From contig NZ_PSRT01000020.1 in the NCBI RefSeq assembly GCF_004212635.1, forward strand, positions 1 through 64,000: DNA of 64,000 nt. The letters run 5' to 3'. This DNA is from Bradyrhizobium genosp. SA-3 (GTDB lineage Bacteria > Pseudomonadota > Alphaproteobacteria > Rhizobiales > Xanthobacteraceae). The notes under the pieces are model-generated. The model made no database searches and had not been told where the DNA came from. It saw only the letters and a list, made by a program, of their open reading frames with translations. Each line of letters begins with the position of its first letter. Positions within the stretch are counted from its first letter, which is position 1. Both the position numbers and the translations under genes were made by a program. Shown one piece after another: positions 29,989 through 39,082 of this stretch.

Positions 29989-30022
29989 GTCGTCCCGGCG
30001 AAGGCGGGGACCCATAACCACC
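29989..30022. repeat. Family C left arm (before GIY-YIG gene 1)
   Basis: GTCGTCCCGGCGAAGGC then GGGGACCCATAACCACC. It differs by one base from the left arm of the complete element at 48547 across GTCGTCCCGGC...ACCCATAACCAC. It is paired with the right arm at 30351-30382 across the nuclease gene. Confidence 0.88.
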
Positions 30023-30026
30023 GTTG

Positions 30027-30314
30027 TCAAATGAGATGCGATAGATCGCGCCAATCCGGATTTTCCTGCTCGATCAAGCGAATCTTCCAGTCGCGGCACC
30101 ATTCCTTCAGTGCCTTCTCGCGTGCTTCGGATGGCGAAGTGTAAGTTTCAACGTAGACAAGTCGTGTCACGCCATATTTCGTGACGAACTTCGAACCGCG
30201 TCCAGAGCGATGCAATGTCAGCCGATTGTTGAGGTCGTTGCAGATGCCGATGTACAGCGTGCCGTAGCGCCGGCTCGCGAGAATGTAGACATAGTACGCT
30301 GCGGGTGCGTTCAT
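30027..30314 (-). CDS. GIY-YIG single-domain endonuclease-like protein 1
   Basis: A 95-residue protein made only of a GIY-YIG (UvrC/URI-type) nuclease domain: YVYILAS at residues 8-14, GTLYIG at 18-23, the conserved Arg31 in NNRL and Glu66 in AREKALK, with the usual tail WKIRLIEQENPDW. All key residues are present, so it may be active. The gene fills the space between the two arms of a family C repeat (29989-30022 and 30351-30382) and leaves almost no spare sequence. No DNA-binding domain is attached, so target choice would have to come from the nuclease fold or from DNA structure. Confidence 0.88.
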   Translation of the reverse strand: MNAPAAYYVYILASRRYGTLYIGICNDLNNRLTLHRSGRGSKFVTKYGVTRLVYVETYTSPSEAREKALKEWCRDWKIRLIEQENPDWRDLSHLI

Positions 30315-30350
30315 CGTTGGGCGCCCATTTCCGAAAACGTCCGAGAGCGG

Positions 30351-30382
30351 CGGTTATGGGTCCCGGCCTTCGCCGGGACGAC
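30351..30382. repeat. Family C right arm (after GIY-YIG gene 1)
   Basis: CGGTTATGGGTCCCGGCCTT then CGCCGGGACGAC, the mirror of the left arm at 29989. In complete C elements the arms are about 140 bases apart end to end; here they span 394 bases because the nuclease gene lies between. Confidence 0.88.
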
Positions 30383-30497
30383 ATTGTGGAGGCATCAGAA
30401 CAAATTAAGAACACTTTAGCAAGTCTTTGATATATCATTGTGATTCGGCATCGCGCCGACACAATATCTAGCGTCGTTCAGACTTCGCGAGGACTAC

Positions 30498-30929
30498 ATG
30501 TCCACCATTGCCTTCGATCAATTTGCCCTCACCCGGATCGCCGATTTCGCGCGGTCGCTGTCGCGACTGCATCAGGCGGCGCGGCGCCAGAGGATCGATG
30601 ACGATCAGTTCGACCGCGAGTTCAATACGGTGTGCCAGTCGATCTGGGGCTACACCATCGATGACATCAGCGACGAGCTGTTTTCGACCGACGACCATCT
30701 GTTCCTCGACACGCTGGACGAAGCGCATGCGCGCATCTTCGCGGCCGAGCAGGGTTATGACCTCGTCGATGACCAGGGCATGCTGACCGATTGGTGGGGC
30801 TTTTGCTGGATGATCCTGGCCGAGAAGCGCGGCCTCTTGACGCCGGAAAACCGCGCCGCTGCGCGCGCCGCAATCGAGCAGAAATATCTGGCGGCCCCGA
30901 ACGTGATCGGGGTGATCATCGGGCGGTAG
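30498..30929 (+). CDS. Conserved-type hypothetical protein (143 aa)
   Basis: A 143-residue soluble protein, acidic in the middle (IDDDQFDREF, DDISDELFSTDDHLFLDTLDE) and basic near the end. There is no signal peptide or membrane helix. The Trp/Tyr-rich SIWGYTIDDISDELF and TDWWGFCWMILAEKRGLLTPENR segments look like folded helices. I do not recognise a family. It has a normal start with a good upstream gap and codon use like its neighbours, and is followed 12 bases later by a family A element. Confidence 0.6.
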   Translation: MSTIAFDQFALTRIADFARSLSRLHQAARRQRIDDDQFDREFNTVCQSIWGYTIDDISDELFSTDDHLFLDTLDEAHARIFAAEQGYDLVDDQGMLTDWWGFCWMILAEKRGLLTPENRAAARAAIEQKYLAAPNVIGVIIGR

Positions 30930-30941
30930 TGCAGCAACCTC

Positions 30942-31028
30942 CGTCATTGCGAGCGAAGCGAAGCAATCCAGGATCCTTCCGCGGAGGGATTCTGGATTGC
31001 TTCGTCGCAAGGGCTCCTCGCAATGACG
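30942..31028. repeat. Inverted-arm element, family A, copy 3
   Basis: CGTCATTGCGAGCGAAGCGA and AGCAATCCAGGA are mirrored by TCTGGATTGCTTCG and CTCGCAATGACG. It is 87 bases, slightly longer because the right arm holds an extra CAAGGGC. Confidence 0.88.
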
Positions 31029-31050
31029 GCTTTGTTGTAGGCGGGTGCGA

Positions 31051-31866
31051 CTAATCCAATCCCGCCCGCTTTGCCGGCTTCTGCGTCTTCGGCACCGTCA
31101 CGTCAGGCTGCGCCTCGCGCACGATTTCCGCGGCCGGCGCATCCGCCGCGACCGTCTCGGCGCGCACCGGTGCCACCTTCATCTCGCCGAGCCGCGCGCG
31201 GACCTGCGCGGTGAGGCCGGGATAGGAGGCAACCGGGGTGAAGTCCGCAGCCTGATCGTTGCCGACACGGATGCCGGTATAGGCGACGAGGCCGTCGGCG
31301 GTCGCAATCACATCGCCGGCCTTCAGCGATGAATCCAGCGCGAGGTCGACCGGGGCGAGGCCCACCGGCTCGCGCCCATTGCAGGTACAGTCGGCGCGCA
31401 GCGCCTTGCGATAGGCGAACGCATTCTCACTGTCGGCGTAGCGCTCGCCGGTCTGCGACGCGGCGCCCTCGATCGACGAGCCGAAATAGACCTTCGTCGC
31501 GCTGGCAGGGCAGAACGCCTGACACATCTGCGCCGGCGCGACGAGCCCGCGCATCAGCGGGAAATATTTGCCGTCGCAGCTGCGCACGCAGAAGGCCGGG
31601 CCGGAGCCGCCGGCCGCCGCCGAACGGGTCGGCGGCGCATATTGCGGGGTTGCTGCATTCTGCTGGCCGGTGAAGGGATCGGCGTAGGAGTTCGCCTGCT
31701 GCGGCACCTCGCGCTGCGGGCGCTGCTGCTGCAGGCCACCGAAGAAGAAGTCGAACAGGCCTTCGGCCGAAACCGGAGCCGGGGCCGCGATCAGCGGTGC
31801 TGCAAGGCTGGCGGCCACAAGCATTGCGCGACGCCGCCGGCGCGCATGGGACGAGATTGTACGCAA
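31051..31866 (-). CDS. DUF2865-domain secreted protein
   Basis: A 271-residue protein with a basic start (MRTISSHARRRRRAM) and a signal peptide ending near residue 34 (APVSAEG). A low-complexity Gln/Pro/Ala stretch (about 42-85) leads to a Cys-bearing core: FCVRSCDGKYFPLMRG, QMCQAFCPASATKVYFGSSIE and ADCTCNG. This matches DUF2865, a family of rhizobial periplasmic proteins with six conserved Cys and unknown function. The C-terminal 60 residues are Ala/Pro/Val-rich and probably disordered. Confidence 0.85.
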   Translation of the reverse strand: MRTISSHARRRRRAMLVAASLAAPLIAAPAPVSAEGLFDFFFGGLQQQRPQREVPQQANSYADPFTGQQNAATPQYAPPTRSAAAGGSGPAFCVRSCDGKYFPLMRGLVAPAQMCQAFCPASATKVYFGSSIEGAASQTGERYADSENAFAYRKALRADCTCNGREPVGLAPVDLALDSSLKAGDVIATADGLVAYTGIRVGNDQAADFTPVASYPGLTAQVRARLGEMKVAPVRAETVAADAPAAEIVREAQPDVTVPKTQKPAKRAGLD

Positions 31867-32070
31867 CGCTCACTCCACGGACGCTACTGAACCTGGCCGA
31901 GACCAGCGAGGTCTTGGCGCATGATTCACCATAAAGCGGGATGGTAAATGAGCAGTTGAGCGGAGGCGGTTTCAAGTCGAGGCCGTGACCTCTTTGAGGC
32001 CGGGCACAGCTTCCGGCAGATCGTTGCTTCCGGGCCACGCCCGCATGACGGCCACGGCTGTTTCGCGGCC

Positions 32071-32634
32071 TCAAGCCTTCAAAAACTCCGACGCCTTGTA
32101 GAGCGAGCGGAACGGCAGGCCGGCCGCGCCGAACGTGTCGGTCGCGCCTTCCTCGCGGTCGACCATGGTCAGCACCAGCACCACATTGGCGCCGGTCTCG
32201 CGCACGGATTCCACCGCCTTCATCGCCGAGCCGCCTGTGGTGGTGACGTCCTCGACGATCACGACGCGCTTGCCCGCCAAGGTCTCGCCCTTGGGCAGGC
32301 CCTCGATCGCGAGCTTGGCGCCGTGTTCCTTCGGCTTCTTGCGCACGAAGAACGCCGCGATCGGATGGCCCTTGATCCAGGAGATCTGCGCCAGCGCGCC
32401 GGCCAGCGGCACCGCGCCCATCTCGAGCCCGCCGATGAAATCGAGCTTGTCGTCCTTCAGCGCCTCGTAAGTGAGCTCGGCGAGCAGCGTCGCGCCCTCG
32501 GGGTCGAGCATGGTCGGCTTCAGGTTGAAGTAGAAATCGCTCTTGCGGCCCGACGCGAGCGTCACCTCGCCGCGGCCAAAGGAGCGCCGGCGGATGATTT
32601 CGAACAGGCGGGCGCGGGAGGCTGATTTCGACAC
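32071..32634 (-). CDS. pyrE: Orotate phosphoribosyltransferase
   Basis: A 187-residue enzyme that joins orotate to PRPP in UMP synthesis. It shows the PRPP-binding loop [19 protein letters not shown], the [11 protein letters not shown] flexible loop and [11 protein letters not shown]. The best start is the GTG at 32634 ([14 protein letters not shown]), preceded by GAGGG; the frame continues upstream to 32853 without homology. The gene is divergent from a glutathione transferase gene and has no pyr neighbours. About 200 bases between it and the DUF2865 gene (31867-32070) show nothing I can name. Confidence 0.93.
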   Translation of the reverse strand: MSKSASRARLFEIIRRRSFGRGEVTLASGRKSDFYFNLKPTMLDPEGATLLAELTYEALKDDKLDFIGGLEMGAVPLAGALAQISWIKGHPIAAFFVRKKPKEHGAKLAIEGLPKGETLAGKRVVIVEDVTTTGGSAMKAVESVRETGANVVLVLTMVDREEGATDTFGAAGLPFRSLYKASEFLKA

Positions 32635-32809
32635 GGCGGTCCCTCGAACAGCGTTTTTGGAGGAGGCGGAATTTATCCGCGACCGCCGCGACATTCCAGA
32701 GGGGGCGTCTCCCGTCAACAGGGATCGGCCATCTCGGCCCGCCGGTTGTGGGGGTGCAACCTTCTGGAGTAGGTGAGGGCCGAACCTGTCAGGGGGAAGG
32801 AAGCAAGGC

Positions 32810-33436
32810 ATGACCGCCGAACTGCACACCTGGAACACACCGAACGGCCGCAAGATCTCGGTCGCGCTGGAGGAGATGGGACTGCCCTACAAGGTGATCC
32901 CGGTGAACATCACCAAGGGTGAGCAGATGGCCCCGGAGTTCCTCAAGCTTTCCCCCAATAACAAGATCCCCGCGATCGTCGACCCCGAGGGTCCCGACGG
33001 CAAGCCCGTCAGCATCTTCGAATCCGGCGCCATCCTGCTCTATCTCGGCGAAAAGACCGGCAAATTCCTGCCGAAATCGCTTTCCGCGCGCATCCCCGTC
33101 TATGAATGGCTGATGTGGCAGATGGGCGGCTTCGGCCCGATGCCCGGCCAGGTGCATCATTTCATCGCGCTCGAGAACGAGCAGGACCGCGCTTATGGTC
33201 TGAAGCGCTTCATGGCGGAGACGCGCCGGCTCTATGGCGTGCTCGACCGCCGGCTGGAGGGCCGCGACTTCGTCGCCGGCGAGCTCTCGGTTGCCGATTT
33301 CGCCATCCTGGGCTGGGCCTGGCGCCACCCGCGCCACAAGGTCGACCTCGCCGACTTCCCCAACGTCAAGCGCTGGTACGACGCCCTGATGGCGCGGCCG
33401 GCCGTGAAGCGGGGGATGGAAGCGAAGCTGGATTGA
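32810..33436 (+). CDS. Glutathione S-transferase, YfcG/Nu-like
   Basis: A 208-residue transferase. The N-terminal thioredoxin-like domain has the YfcG-type start [33 protein letters not shown] (cis-Pro) and [14 protein letters not shown] (gamma-glutamyl binding). The C-terminal helical domain has [12 protein letters not shown] with the N-capping motif. In the YfcG/Ure2p-like group the TPN segment takes the place of the catalytic Tyr or Ser and disulphide reductase activity is common. A GGGGGAAGG lies just before the ATG. The gene stands alone. Confidence 0.9.
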   Translation: MTAELHTWNTPNGRKISVALEEMGLPYKVIPVNITKGEQMAPEFLKLSPNNKIPAIVDPEGPDGKPVSIFESGAILLYLGEKTGKFLPKSLSARIPVYEWLMWQMGGFGPMPGQVHHFIALENEQDRAYGLKRFMAETRRLYGVLDRRLEGRDFVAGELSVADFAILGWAWRHPRHKVDLADFPNVKRWYDALMARPAVKRGMEAKLD

Positions 33437-33443
33437 TCTTTCG

Positions 33444-33605
33444 CTTACCCTCCCCTGGAGGGGGAGGGTCGATCGCGCGCAGCGCGAGCGGGGTGGGGTG
33501 ATCTCTCTGCACGGACACTGTTGGACGGGGAGGGACCTTCACCCCACCCCGTCTCACATTTCGCTGCGCTCAATGTGAGCCGACCCTCCCCTCCAGGGGG
33601 TAAGA
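33444..33605. repeat. Large inverted-arm element (family F, single copy)
   Basis: The left arm CTTACCCTCCCCTGGAGGGG is mirrored by CCCTCCAGGGGGTAAG-like sequence at the right end. Two inner hairpin pairs (GGGGTGGGGTGA with TCACCCCACCCC) are nested inside. It is 162 bases, between convergent GST and LysE genes, so it could also stop transcription from both sides. Confidence 0.7.
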
Positions 33606-33609
33606 AAGC

Positions 33610-34245
33610 TCACACCTTCTTCGCTTCCACCGCCATCCGCACCGCGAGCCCGGCCAGCACCGTGCCCATCAGCCAGCGCTGCACCAGCATCCAGCTCGGC
33701 CGGCTCGCCAGGAACAGCGCGATCGATCCGGCCGCGAGCGCGATCATCGCATTGACGCTGACGCTGATCGCGATCTGAATCGCCCCTAACACCACCGACT
33801 GCGTCAGCACGCTGCCGACGGTGGGATCGATGAACTGCGGCAGCAGCGCCAGATACAGCATCGCGATCTTCGGATTGAGCAAATTGGTGACGAAGCCCAT
33901 CGCGAACAATTTGCGCGGGCTGTCGATCGCGAGCTTCCTGACCTGGAACGGCGAGCGCCCGCCCGGCTTCACCGCCTGCCAGGCGAGCCACAGCAGATAG
34001 CCGGCGCCGGCGAAGCGCAGCGCGTCATAGGCGAAGGGAATGGCGAGCAGCAGCGCCGTGATGCCGAACGCCGCGCACAGCATGTAGAACACGAAGCCCA
34101 GCGCCACGCCGCCGAGCGAGACGATGCCCGCCACTGGGCCCTGCGTGATCGAGCGCGAGATCAGGTAGATCATGTTCGGCCCGGGCGTGAGCACGAGACC
34201 AAGGCAGACGAGGGCAAAGCCGAGCAGGGCGGATGTGTGGGGCAT
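33610..34245 (-). CDS. LysE/RhtB-family exporter
   Basis: A 211-residue membrane protein with six predicted helices. It has the family start LVCLGLVLTPGPNMIYLISRS and the PGP motif, then GGVALGFVFYMLCAAFG and LLNPKIAMLYLALLPQF. The family exports amino acids or related metabolites; the substrate is not evident. The ATG at 34245 (MPHTSALLGF) is preferred to the longer frame to 34323. No LysG-type regulator is adjacent. Confidence 0.9.
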   Translation of the reverse strand: MPHTSALLGFALVCLGLVLTPGPNMIYLISRSITQGPVAGIVSLGGVALGFVFYMLCAAFGITALLLAIPFAYDALRFAGAGYLLWLAWQAVKPGGRSPFQVRKLAIDSPRKLFAMGFVTNLLNPKIAMLYLALLPQFIDPTVGSVLTQSVVLGAIQIAISVSVNAMIALAAGSIALFLASRPSWMLVQRWLMGTVLAGLAVRMAVEAKKV

Positions 34246-34349
34246 GGGCGAACCGGTGCGGGGACGCGATGGTTCTAATATGCGCGGCGAAGTGGGGCCA
34301 TCGCGCAATTGCTCGGAGGACAATTCAAGCGGCGCTGCATCTCACTTGG

Positions 34350-34490
34350 GTCGTCCCGGCCTAGTGCGCAATTGCGCACGGGGGGCCGGGACCCATAGCC
34401 ACCGAATTAGGTTTGGCGAAGGCTGCCAACCACCATCTCGCGCCACAACTTCTCCCTGGGGGTATGGGTCCCGGCCTTCGCCGGGACGAC
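34350..34490. repeat. Inverted-arm element, family C, copy 2
   Basis: The left arm GTCGTCCCGGCC...GGGACCCATAG contains a TGCGCAATTGCGCA palindrome in place of the usual loop; the right arm is TATGGGTCCCGGCCTTCGCC then GGGACGAC. It is 141 bases long, and the spacer holds GTTTGGCGAA, which is also present in C3 and C4. Confidence 0.88.
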
Positions 34491-34496
34491 ACATTG

Positions 34497-37400
34497 TCAA
34501 TGCGCCTCGTCCCAGTTCGTTGCGGCACGCGCATCGACGTGCAGCGGCACCGACAGCAGCACGGCCGGGAACGGGGCGTCCTGCATCACGTGCTGCACGA
34601 CCGGCAGCGTCGCCTCGACCTCGGCGTCGGGCACCTCGAAGATCAATTCGTCATGCACCTGGAGCAGCATCTGCGCCGACAGCTTCTTCTTGGCCAGCGC
34701 ATCCTCCACGCGCGTCATGGCGCGGCGGATGATGTCGGCGGCGGTGCCCTGGAGCCGGGCGTTGATCGCGGCGCGCTCGTTGAAGGCGCGCACCGAGGCG
34801 TTGGAGGCCTTGATATCGGGGTAGTGGCATTTGCGGCCGAACAGCGTGGTGACGTAGCCGTGGCTGCGGCAGAAGTCGCGCGTCTCGTCCATATAGGCGC
34901 GGATGCCGGGGAAGCGCTCGAAGTATTTCTTGATGTAGGCCGAGGCTTCCTCGCGCGCGATGCCGAGCTGGTTGGCGAGGCCGAACGCCGAGATGCCGTA
35001 GATGATACCAAAATTGATCGCTTTGGCGCGGCGGCGGATTTCGCTGGGCATGCCCTTGATCGGCACGCCGAACATTTCCGACGCGGTCATGGCGTGAATG
35101 TCGAGCCCGTCGCGGAACGCCTGCTTCAGCACGGGAATGTCGGCGATCTCGGCCAGCAGCCGCAGCTCGATCTGCGAATAGTCGGCGGAGACCAGCTTGT
35201 GCCCGGGCGTCGCAACGAAGGCCCGGCGGATCTTGCGGCCGTCCTCGGTGCGCACCGGGATGTTCTGCAAGTTCGGCTCGTTCGACGACAGCCGGCCGGT
35301 CGTGGTCGCGGCCAGCGCGTAGGTGGTGTGGACGCGATGGGTCTGTGGATTGACGTAAGTCGGCAGAGCGTCGGTATAGGTCGATTTCAGCTTTGAAACC
35401 TGGCGCCACTCCAAAATCTTCTTCGGGAAGTCGTGGCCCTGCTCAGCGAGCTCATCGAGCACCTGGGCGGTGGTCGACCATGCGCCGGTTTTTGTCTTGC
35501 TGCCCCCGGGCAATCCCATCTTGCCGAACAAGATGTCGCCGATCTGCTTGGGGCTGCCGACATTGACGGGCTCGCCCGCGATCTCCTGGATCTCGGCCTC
35601 GACCCGCGCTGCGGTCTGGGCGAATTCGCCCGACAACCGCGACAGCACCTGGCGGTCGATCGAGATGCCGCGCCGCTCCATGCGCGCGAGCACGGATACC
35701 AGCGGCCGCTCCAGCGTCTCGTAGATGGTGGTCATATGCTCGGCGACGAGGCGCGGCTTCAGCACGCGCCAGACGCGCAGGGCGATGTCGGCGCCTTCCG
35801 CCGACAGCGGTGCGGCCTTGTCGATCGGCACCTGGTCGAAGGTGATCCTGCCCTTGCCGCTGCCGAGCAGCTCGTTCTCCTTCAGCATGGCATGGCCGAA
35901 CCAGCGCTCGGACAGCGATTCGATCGCATGCGAGCCGCGGCCGGCGTCGAGCACGTAGGAGATCAGTTGCGCGTCGTCGATGTTGCGCAAGGTGATGCCG
36001 TGCTGTGCCAGCATCACCGCGGTGAACTTGACGTCGAAGCCGACCTTGAGAATGCCTGATGATTCCAGCACCGGCCGCAGCGCTTGGATCGCGTCGTCGT
36101 GCTTGACCTGGTCGAGTGCCAGGCCCGCGTCGAACAGGCCGGCGCCGCCGCCGGATTGCTTGTGCGCCAGCGGCACATAGCAGGCCTCGTTCGGCGCCAC
36201 CGCCAGTGCGATGCCGCAGAGATCGGCCTGCATCGGATTAATTGAGTTCGCTCTCGTCTCGATCGCGACGTGGCCGACGTCATGGATGCGGGCGATGAAG
36301 GCGTTGAGCTCTTTGAGCGTCTTGATCGCCTGATACTTGCCGCGCTCGACTGGAAGCTTGCGCAGCGCCTCTTCGCGCGCGGCGGCGAGCGAGATCGGCG
36401 CCCCCTTCGGGCTCGCGGCCTTGTCCTCCTTGCTCGCCGATTTGTTGGGTTGGCCCGGCGCAGCTTGCGCCGGCGCGCCTGTGCCCGGCGGGGGCACGAC
36501 GTCCGAAGGCGGCAGCGGCGAGAACACGCTGGCGCCCTTGGCATAGCCGGGATCGGCATCGACGTTGGCGGGATCGATCTGCGAATAATCGGCGACGCGC
36601 CGCGTCAGCGTCGTGAATTCCATCGCCTTGAGGAAGGCGATCAGCTTGCGTGCATCCGGCTCGTGGACGGCGAGGTCGTCGAGGGGCACCTCGAGGTCGA
36701 CCTTGTCGTCGAGCAGCACGAGCTGCCGCGAGATCCGTGCCTTCTCCGCGTTCTCGAGCAACGCTTCGCGCCGCTTCGGCTGTTTGATCTCGCCGGCGCG
36801 GAACAACAATTGATCGAGGTCGCCATATTCGGTGATCAGCTGCGCCGCGGTTTTGACGCCGATGCCGGGCACGCCAGGCACGTTGTCAGTGGAATCGCCG
36901 GCGAGCGCCTGCACCTCCACCACCTTCTCCGGAGGCACGCCGAATTTCTCGATTACCTCGGGGATGCCGATGCGGCGGTCCTTCATGGTGTCGTACATGG
37001 TGACGCAATCGGTGACGAGTTGCATCAGGTCCTTGTCGGAGGACACGATGGTCACGCTCGCGCCGCGCTCGCAGGCCTGCCGCACATAGGTCGCGATCAG
37101 ATCGTCGGCCTCGAACCCGACCTGTTCCAGGCAGGGCAGGTCAAAGGCGCGCACCGCTTCACGGATCAGCGCGAATTGCGGGATCAGGTCATCAGGCGCC
37201 GGTGGCCGGTGCGCCTTGTATTCGGGATAGATCTTGTTGCGGAAGGTGATCTCCGACTTGTCGAAGACGATGGCGAGATGCGTCGGCCGGTTGTCCTCGG
37301 GCATGTCGCGCAGGAGCTTCCACAACATATTGCAGAAGCCGAGCACCGCATTGACCTGGAGGCCATCTGACTTGCGGTTCAGCGGCGGCAGCGCGTGATA

Positions 37401-37580
37401 GGCGCGGAAGATGTAGGAGGAACCGTCGACCAGGAAGACATGGTCGCCCTTGCCGGCCGCTTTCGCCGCGACCGGCTTGGCAGCTGCCTTGGCAGCAGCG
37501 GATTTGCTCTCGGCGGCCGCCTTGGGCGCGGCAGCCTTGGTTTCAGCTTTGACAGTGGTCTTCGGGGAGGTTTTGGGCAT
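34497..37580 (-). CDS. polA: DNA polymerase I
   Basis: A 1027-residue enzyme. Residues 1-44 are a Lys/Ala-rich extension. Residues 45-340 form the 5'-3' exonuclease (VFLVDGSSYIFRAYHALPPL, GFEADDLIATY, GDSTDNVPGVPGIGVKTA). A Pro-rich linker (355-395) precedes a 3'-5' exonuclease-like domain (about 415-610), and the polymerase domain shows DYSQIELR, RRRAKAINFGIIYG and QVHDELIFEVP. Oddity: the four metal-binding acids of the proofreading site in E. coli Pol I are here Glu441, Arg443, Thr520 and Gly596, so proofreading is predicted lost. It repairs gaps and removes RNA primers. Confidence 0.96.
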   Translation of the reverse strand: MPKTSPKTTVKAETKAAAPKAAAESKSAAAKAAAKPVAAKAAGKGDHVFLVDGSSYIFRAYHALPPLNRKSDGLQVNAVLGFCNMLWKLLRDMPEDNRPTHLAIVFDKSEITFRNKIYPEYKAHRPPAPDDLIPQFALIREAVRAFDLPCLEQVGFEADDLIATYVRQACERGASVTIVSSDKDLMQLVTDCVTMYDTMKDRRIGIPEVIEKFGVPPEKVVEVQALAGDSTDNVPGVPGIGVKTAAQLITEYGDLDQLLFRAGEIKQPKRREALLENAEKARISRQLVLLDDKVDLEVPLDDLAVHEPDARKLIAFLKAMEFTTLTRRVADYSQIDPANVDADPGYAKGASVFSPLPPSDVVPPPGTGAPAQAAPGQPNKSASKEDKAASPKGAPISLAAAREEALRKLPVERGKYQAIKTLKELNAFIARIHDVGHVAIETRANSINPMQADLCGIALAVAPNEACYVPLAHKQSGGGAGLFDAGLALDQVKHDDAIQALRPVLESSGILKVGFDVKFTAVMLAQHGITLRNIDDAQLISYVLDAGRGSHAIESLSERWFGHAMLKENELLGSGKGRITFDQVPIDKAAPLSAEGADIALRVWRVLKPRLVAEHMTTIYETLERPLVSVLARMERRGISIDRQVLSRLSGEFAQTAARVEAEIQEIAGEPVNVGSPKQIGDILFGKMGLPGGSKTKTGAWSTTAQVLDELAEQGHDFPKKILEWRQVSKLKSTYTDALPTYVNPQTHRVHTTYALAATTTGRLSSNEPNLQNIPVRTEDGRKIRRAFVATPGHKLVSADYSQIELRLLAEIADIPVLKQAFRDGLDIHAMTASEMFGVPIKGMPSEIRRRAKAINFGIIYGISAFGLANQLGIAREEASAYIKKYFERFPGIRAYMDETRDFCRSHGYVTTLFGRKCHYPDIKASNASVRAFNERAAINARLQGTAADIIRRAMTRVEDALAKKKLSAQMLLQVHDELIFEVPDAEVEATLPVVQHVMQDAPFPAVLLSVPLHVDARAATNWDEAH

Positions 37581-37656
37581 GGCCGCAATGTATGAATTTT
37601 TGCGGGCTTTGACAGCCTTGGAAGGCGGATTTTTGGCTCAATTCCCACACTTCATC

Positions 37657-37796
37657 GTCGTCCCGGCCTAGTGCGCAATTGCGCACGGGGGCCGGGACCC
37701 ATAACCACAGGAAGTGGTTTGGCGAAGACTCGGAGTTGCCATCTTCCGCCGCAGCAAGGTTCTCGGAGTATGGGTCCCGGCCTTCGCCGGGACGAC
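37657..37796. repeat. Inverted-arm element, family C, copy 3
   Basis: 140 bases. Left arm GTCGTCCCGGCC with the TGCGCAATTGCGCA insert, then CCGGGACCCATAACCAC; right arm ATGGGTCCCGGCCTTCGCCG then GGACGAC. Spacer with GTTTGGCGAA. Between polA and the acyltransferase gene. Confidence 0.88.
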
Positions 37797-37819
37797 AGCG
37801 TGGAGAGAACGTCGCTCCA

Positions 37820-38887
37820 CTACTCCGCCGCCTGCAACACCGGCCCCGTTTTCTTCGGCGCGATCCAGAACGCGTCCGGGCGCTCGAACAGGAAGTGCGC
37901 ATTGAGCCGCAATGCCATCTGCCAGATCGCCAGCGCCCCGAGCACGCCGAGAACCGTGACGACCAGCGACACCGCGCCGATATCGGCAATGATGCCCGTG
38001 CGCAGCAGCAGCGTCCGCGTCGCCGCCATCGGCAGGAAGAAGGCGAGGTAGATCACGATCGAATGCTCGCCGCAGAAGCGGAGGAAATTCAGCCATTGCG
38101 CGCGCGCGAGCAGCGTGCCGATCGTGATGATGGCGCAGGCACCGGCGAAGCCCAGAACGAGCGAGACGATCTTCCATTCGCTGGCGCCGAATGTGACCAG
38201 CCCGGCATTGACCAGCGCCCAGGTCGCGAGTGCTGCAAGCGCAAGGGCCGGATGCTTCCGTGCGCGATCCGACAGGGCGAACACGTAAGGCGCGAACAGA
38301 TAGCCTGAATAGAAATAAACGAAGCGCGCGCAGAACTCGTCGATGACGGTCCAGCCGGTCGTGACGCGTGCCGCCTCCAGCGCGGCGGCGACGAGCCAGA
38401 TTGCGAGCGGCGGGATTTTGCGTGTCAGTTTTGTGACGACGAAGAAGATCGGCAGCAGATAGATGAACCACAGCGTGCCGAACGGCTCGATGAAGGATTC
38501 GAGGTACAAGAGGCCAACGTCGCGCCAGCTCGTTTCCGCCGCGAAGGCCGGCGCCTTGAAGCCGAATTGGATTGTCACCCAGACGACATAGAAATAGGCG
38601 AAATGCACCACCTTGCGGTCGAGATAGGTTCGCCAGTCCCGGTCGATCACCAGGGACAGGAACAGGCCCGAAATCAGGAAGAAATCCGGCATCCGGAACG
38701 GCTTTGCGAAGGCCACGGCGACATGCATGAAGCCGGTCTGTCCGGCTGCGAACTCGACCCCGAGCACCGAATGCATCATCACGACCATGACGATACAGAT
38801 GCCCTTGGCGTAGTCGACCCAGTCGACACGCACGGCAGAAGCGGCCTTGGAACGCCCGGTCGCAGCGATTGTGCCTGATCGTGCCAT
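37820..38887 (-). CDS. Acyltransferase-3 family membrane protein
   Basis: A 355-residue protein with ten or so predicted helices and the acyltransferase-3 signatures: WVDYAKGICIVMVVMMHS with the catalytic-type His near residue 39, PFRMPDFFLISGLFLSL and RDWRTYLDRKVVHF. This family O-acetylates or O-succinylates polysaccharides and lipids at the inner membrane; NodX and exopolysaccharide modifiers are examples. Divergent from ugd, a nucleotide-sugar gene, so a role in surface polysaccharide modification is plausible but inferred. Confidence 0.85.
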   Translation of the reverse strand: MARSGTIAATGRSKAASAVRVDWVDYAKGICIVMVVMMHSVLGVEFAAGQTGFMHVAVAFAKPFRMPDFFLISGLFLSLVIDRDWRTYLDRKVVHFAYFYVVWVTIQFGFKAPAFAAETSWRDVGLLYLESFIEPFGTLWFIYLLPIFFVVTKLTRKIPPLAIWLVAAALEAARVTTGWTVIDEFCARFVYFYSGYLFAPYVFALSDRARKHPALALAALATWALVNAGLVTFGASEWKIVSLVLGFAGACAIITIGTLLARAQWLNFLRFCGEHSIVIYLAFFLPMAATRTLLLRTGIIADIGAVSLVVTVLGVLGALAIWQMALRLNAHFLFERPDAFWIAPKKTGPVLQAAE

Positions 38888-39082
38888 GGTGTCCCTTTTT
38901 GAGGCGTGTTCCGCCGGTCCCTGTCCGTCAGCGGGGCAGTGTGGCGCCTTGCGGTTTCAGACTTCTTTACCGGTTCAATTTCCGTACCGCTTTTTTGTAT
39001 GCGCCACTGTTCTCTTCCCTCAGGAAAATGCTAAACCGCCCCGCGTCGGGGTTTCATTAACCAATCTAAAACAGGGATTTTC

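Noticed and set aside
29989-30382. Homing endonuclease or group I intron around GIY-YIG gene 1
   Set aside because: No interrupted host gene, no intron core and no second DNA-binding domain; the bracketing by repeat arms explains the layout better.
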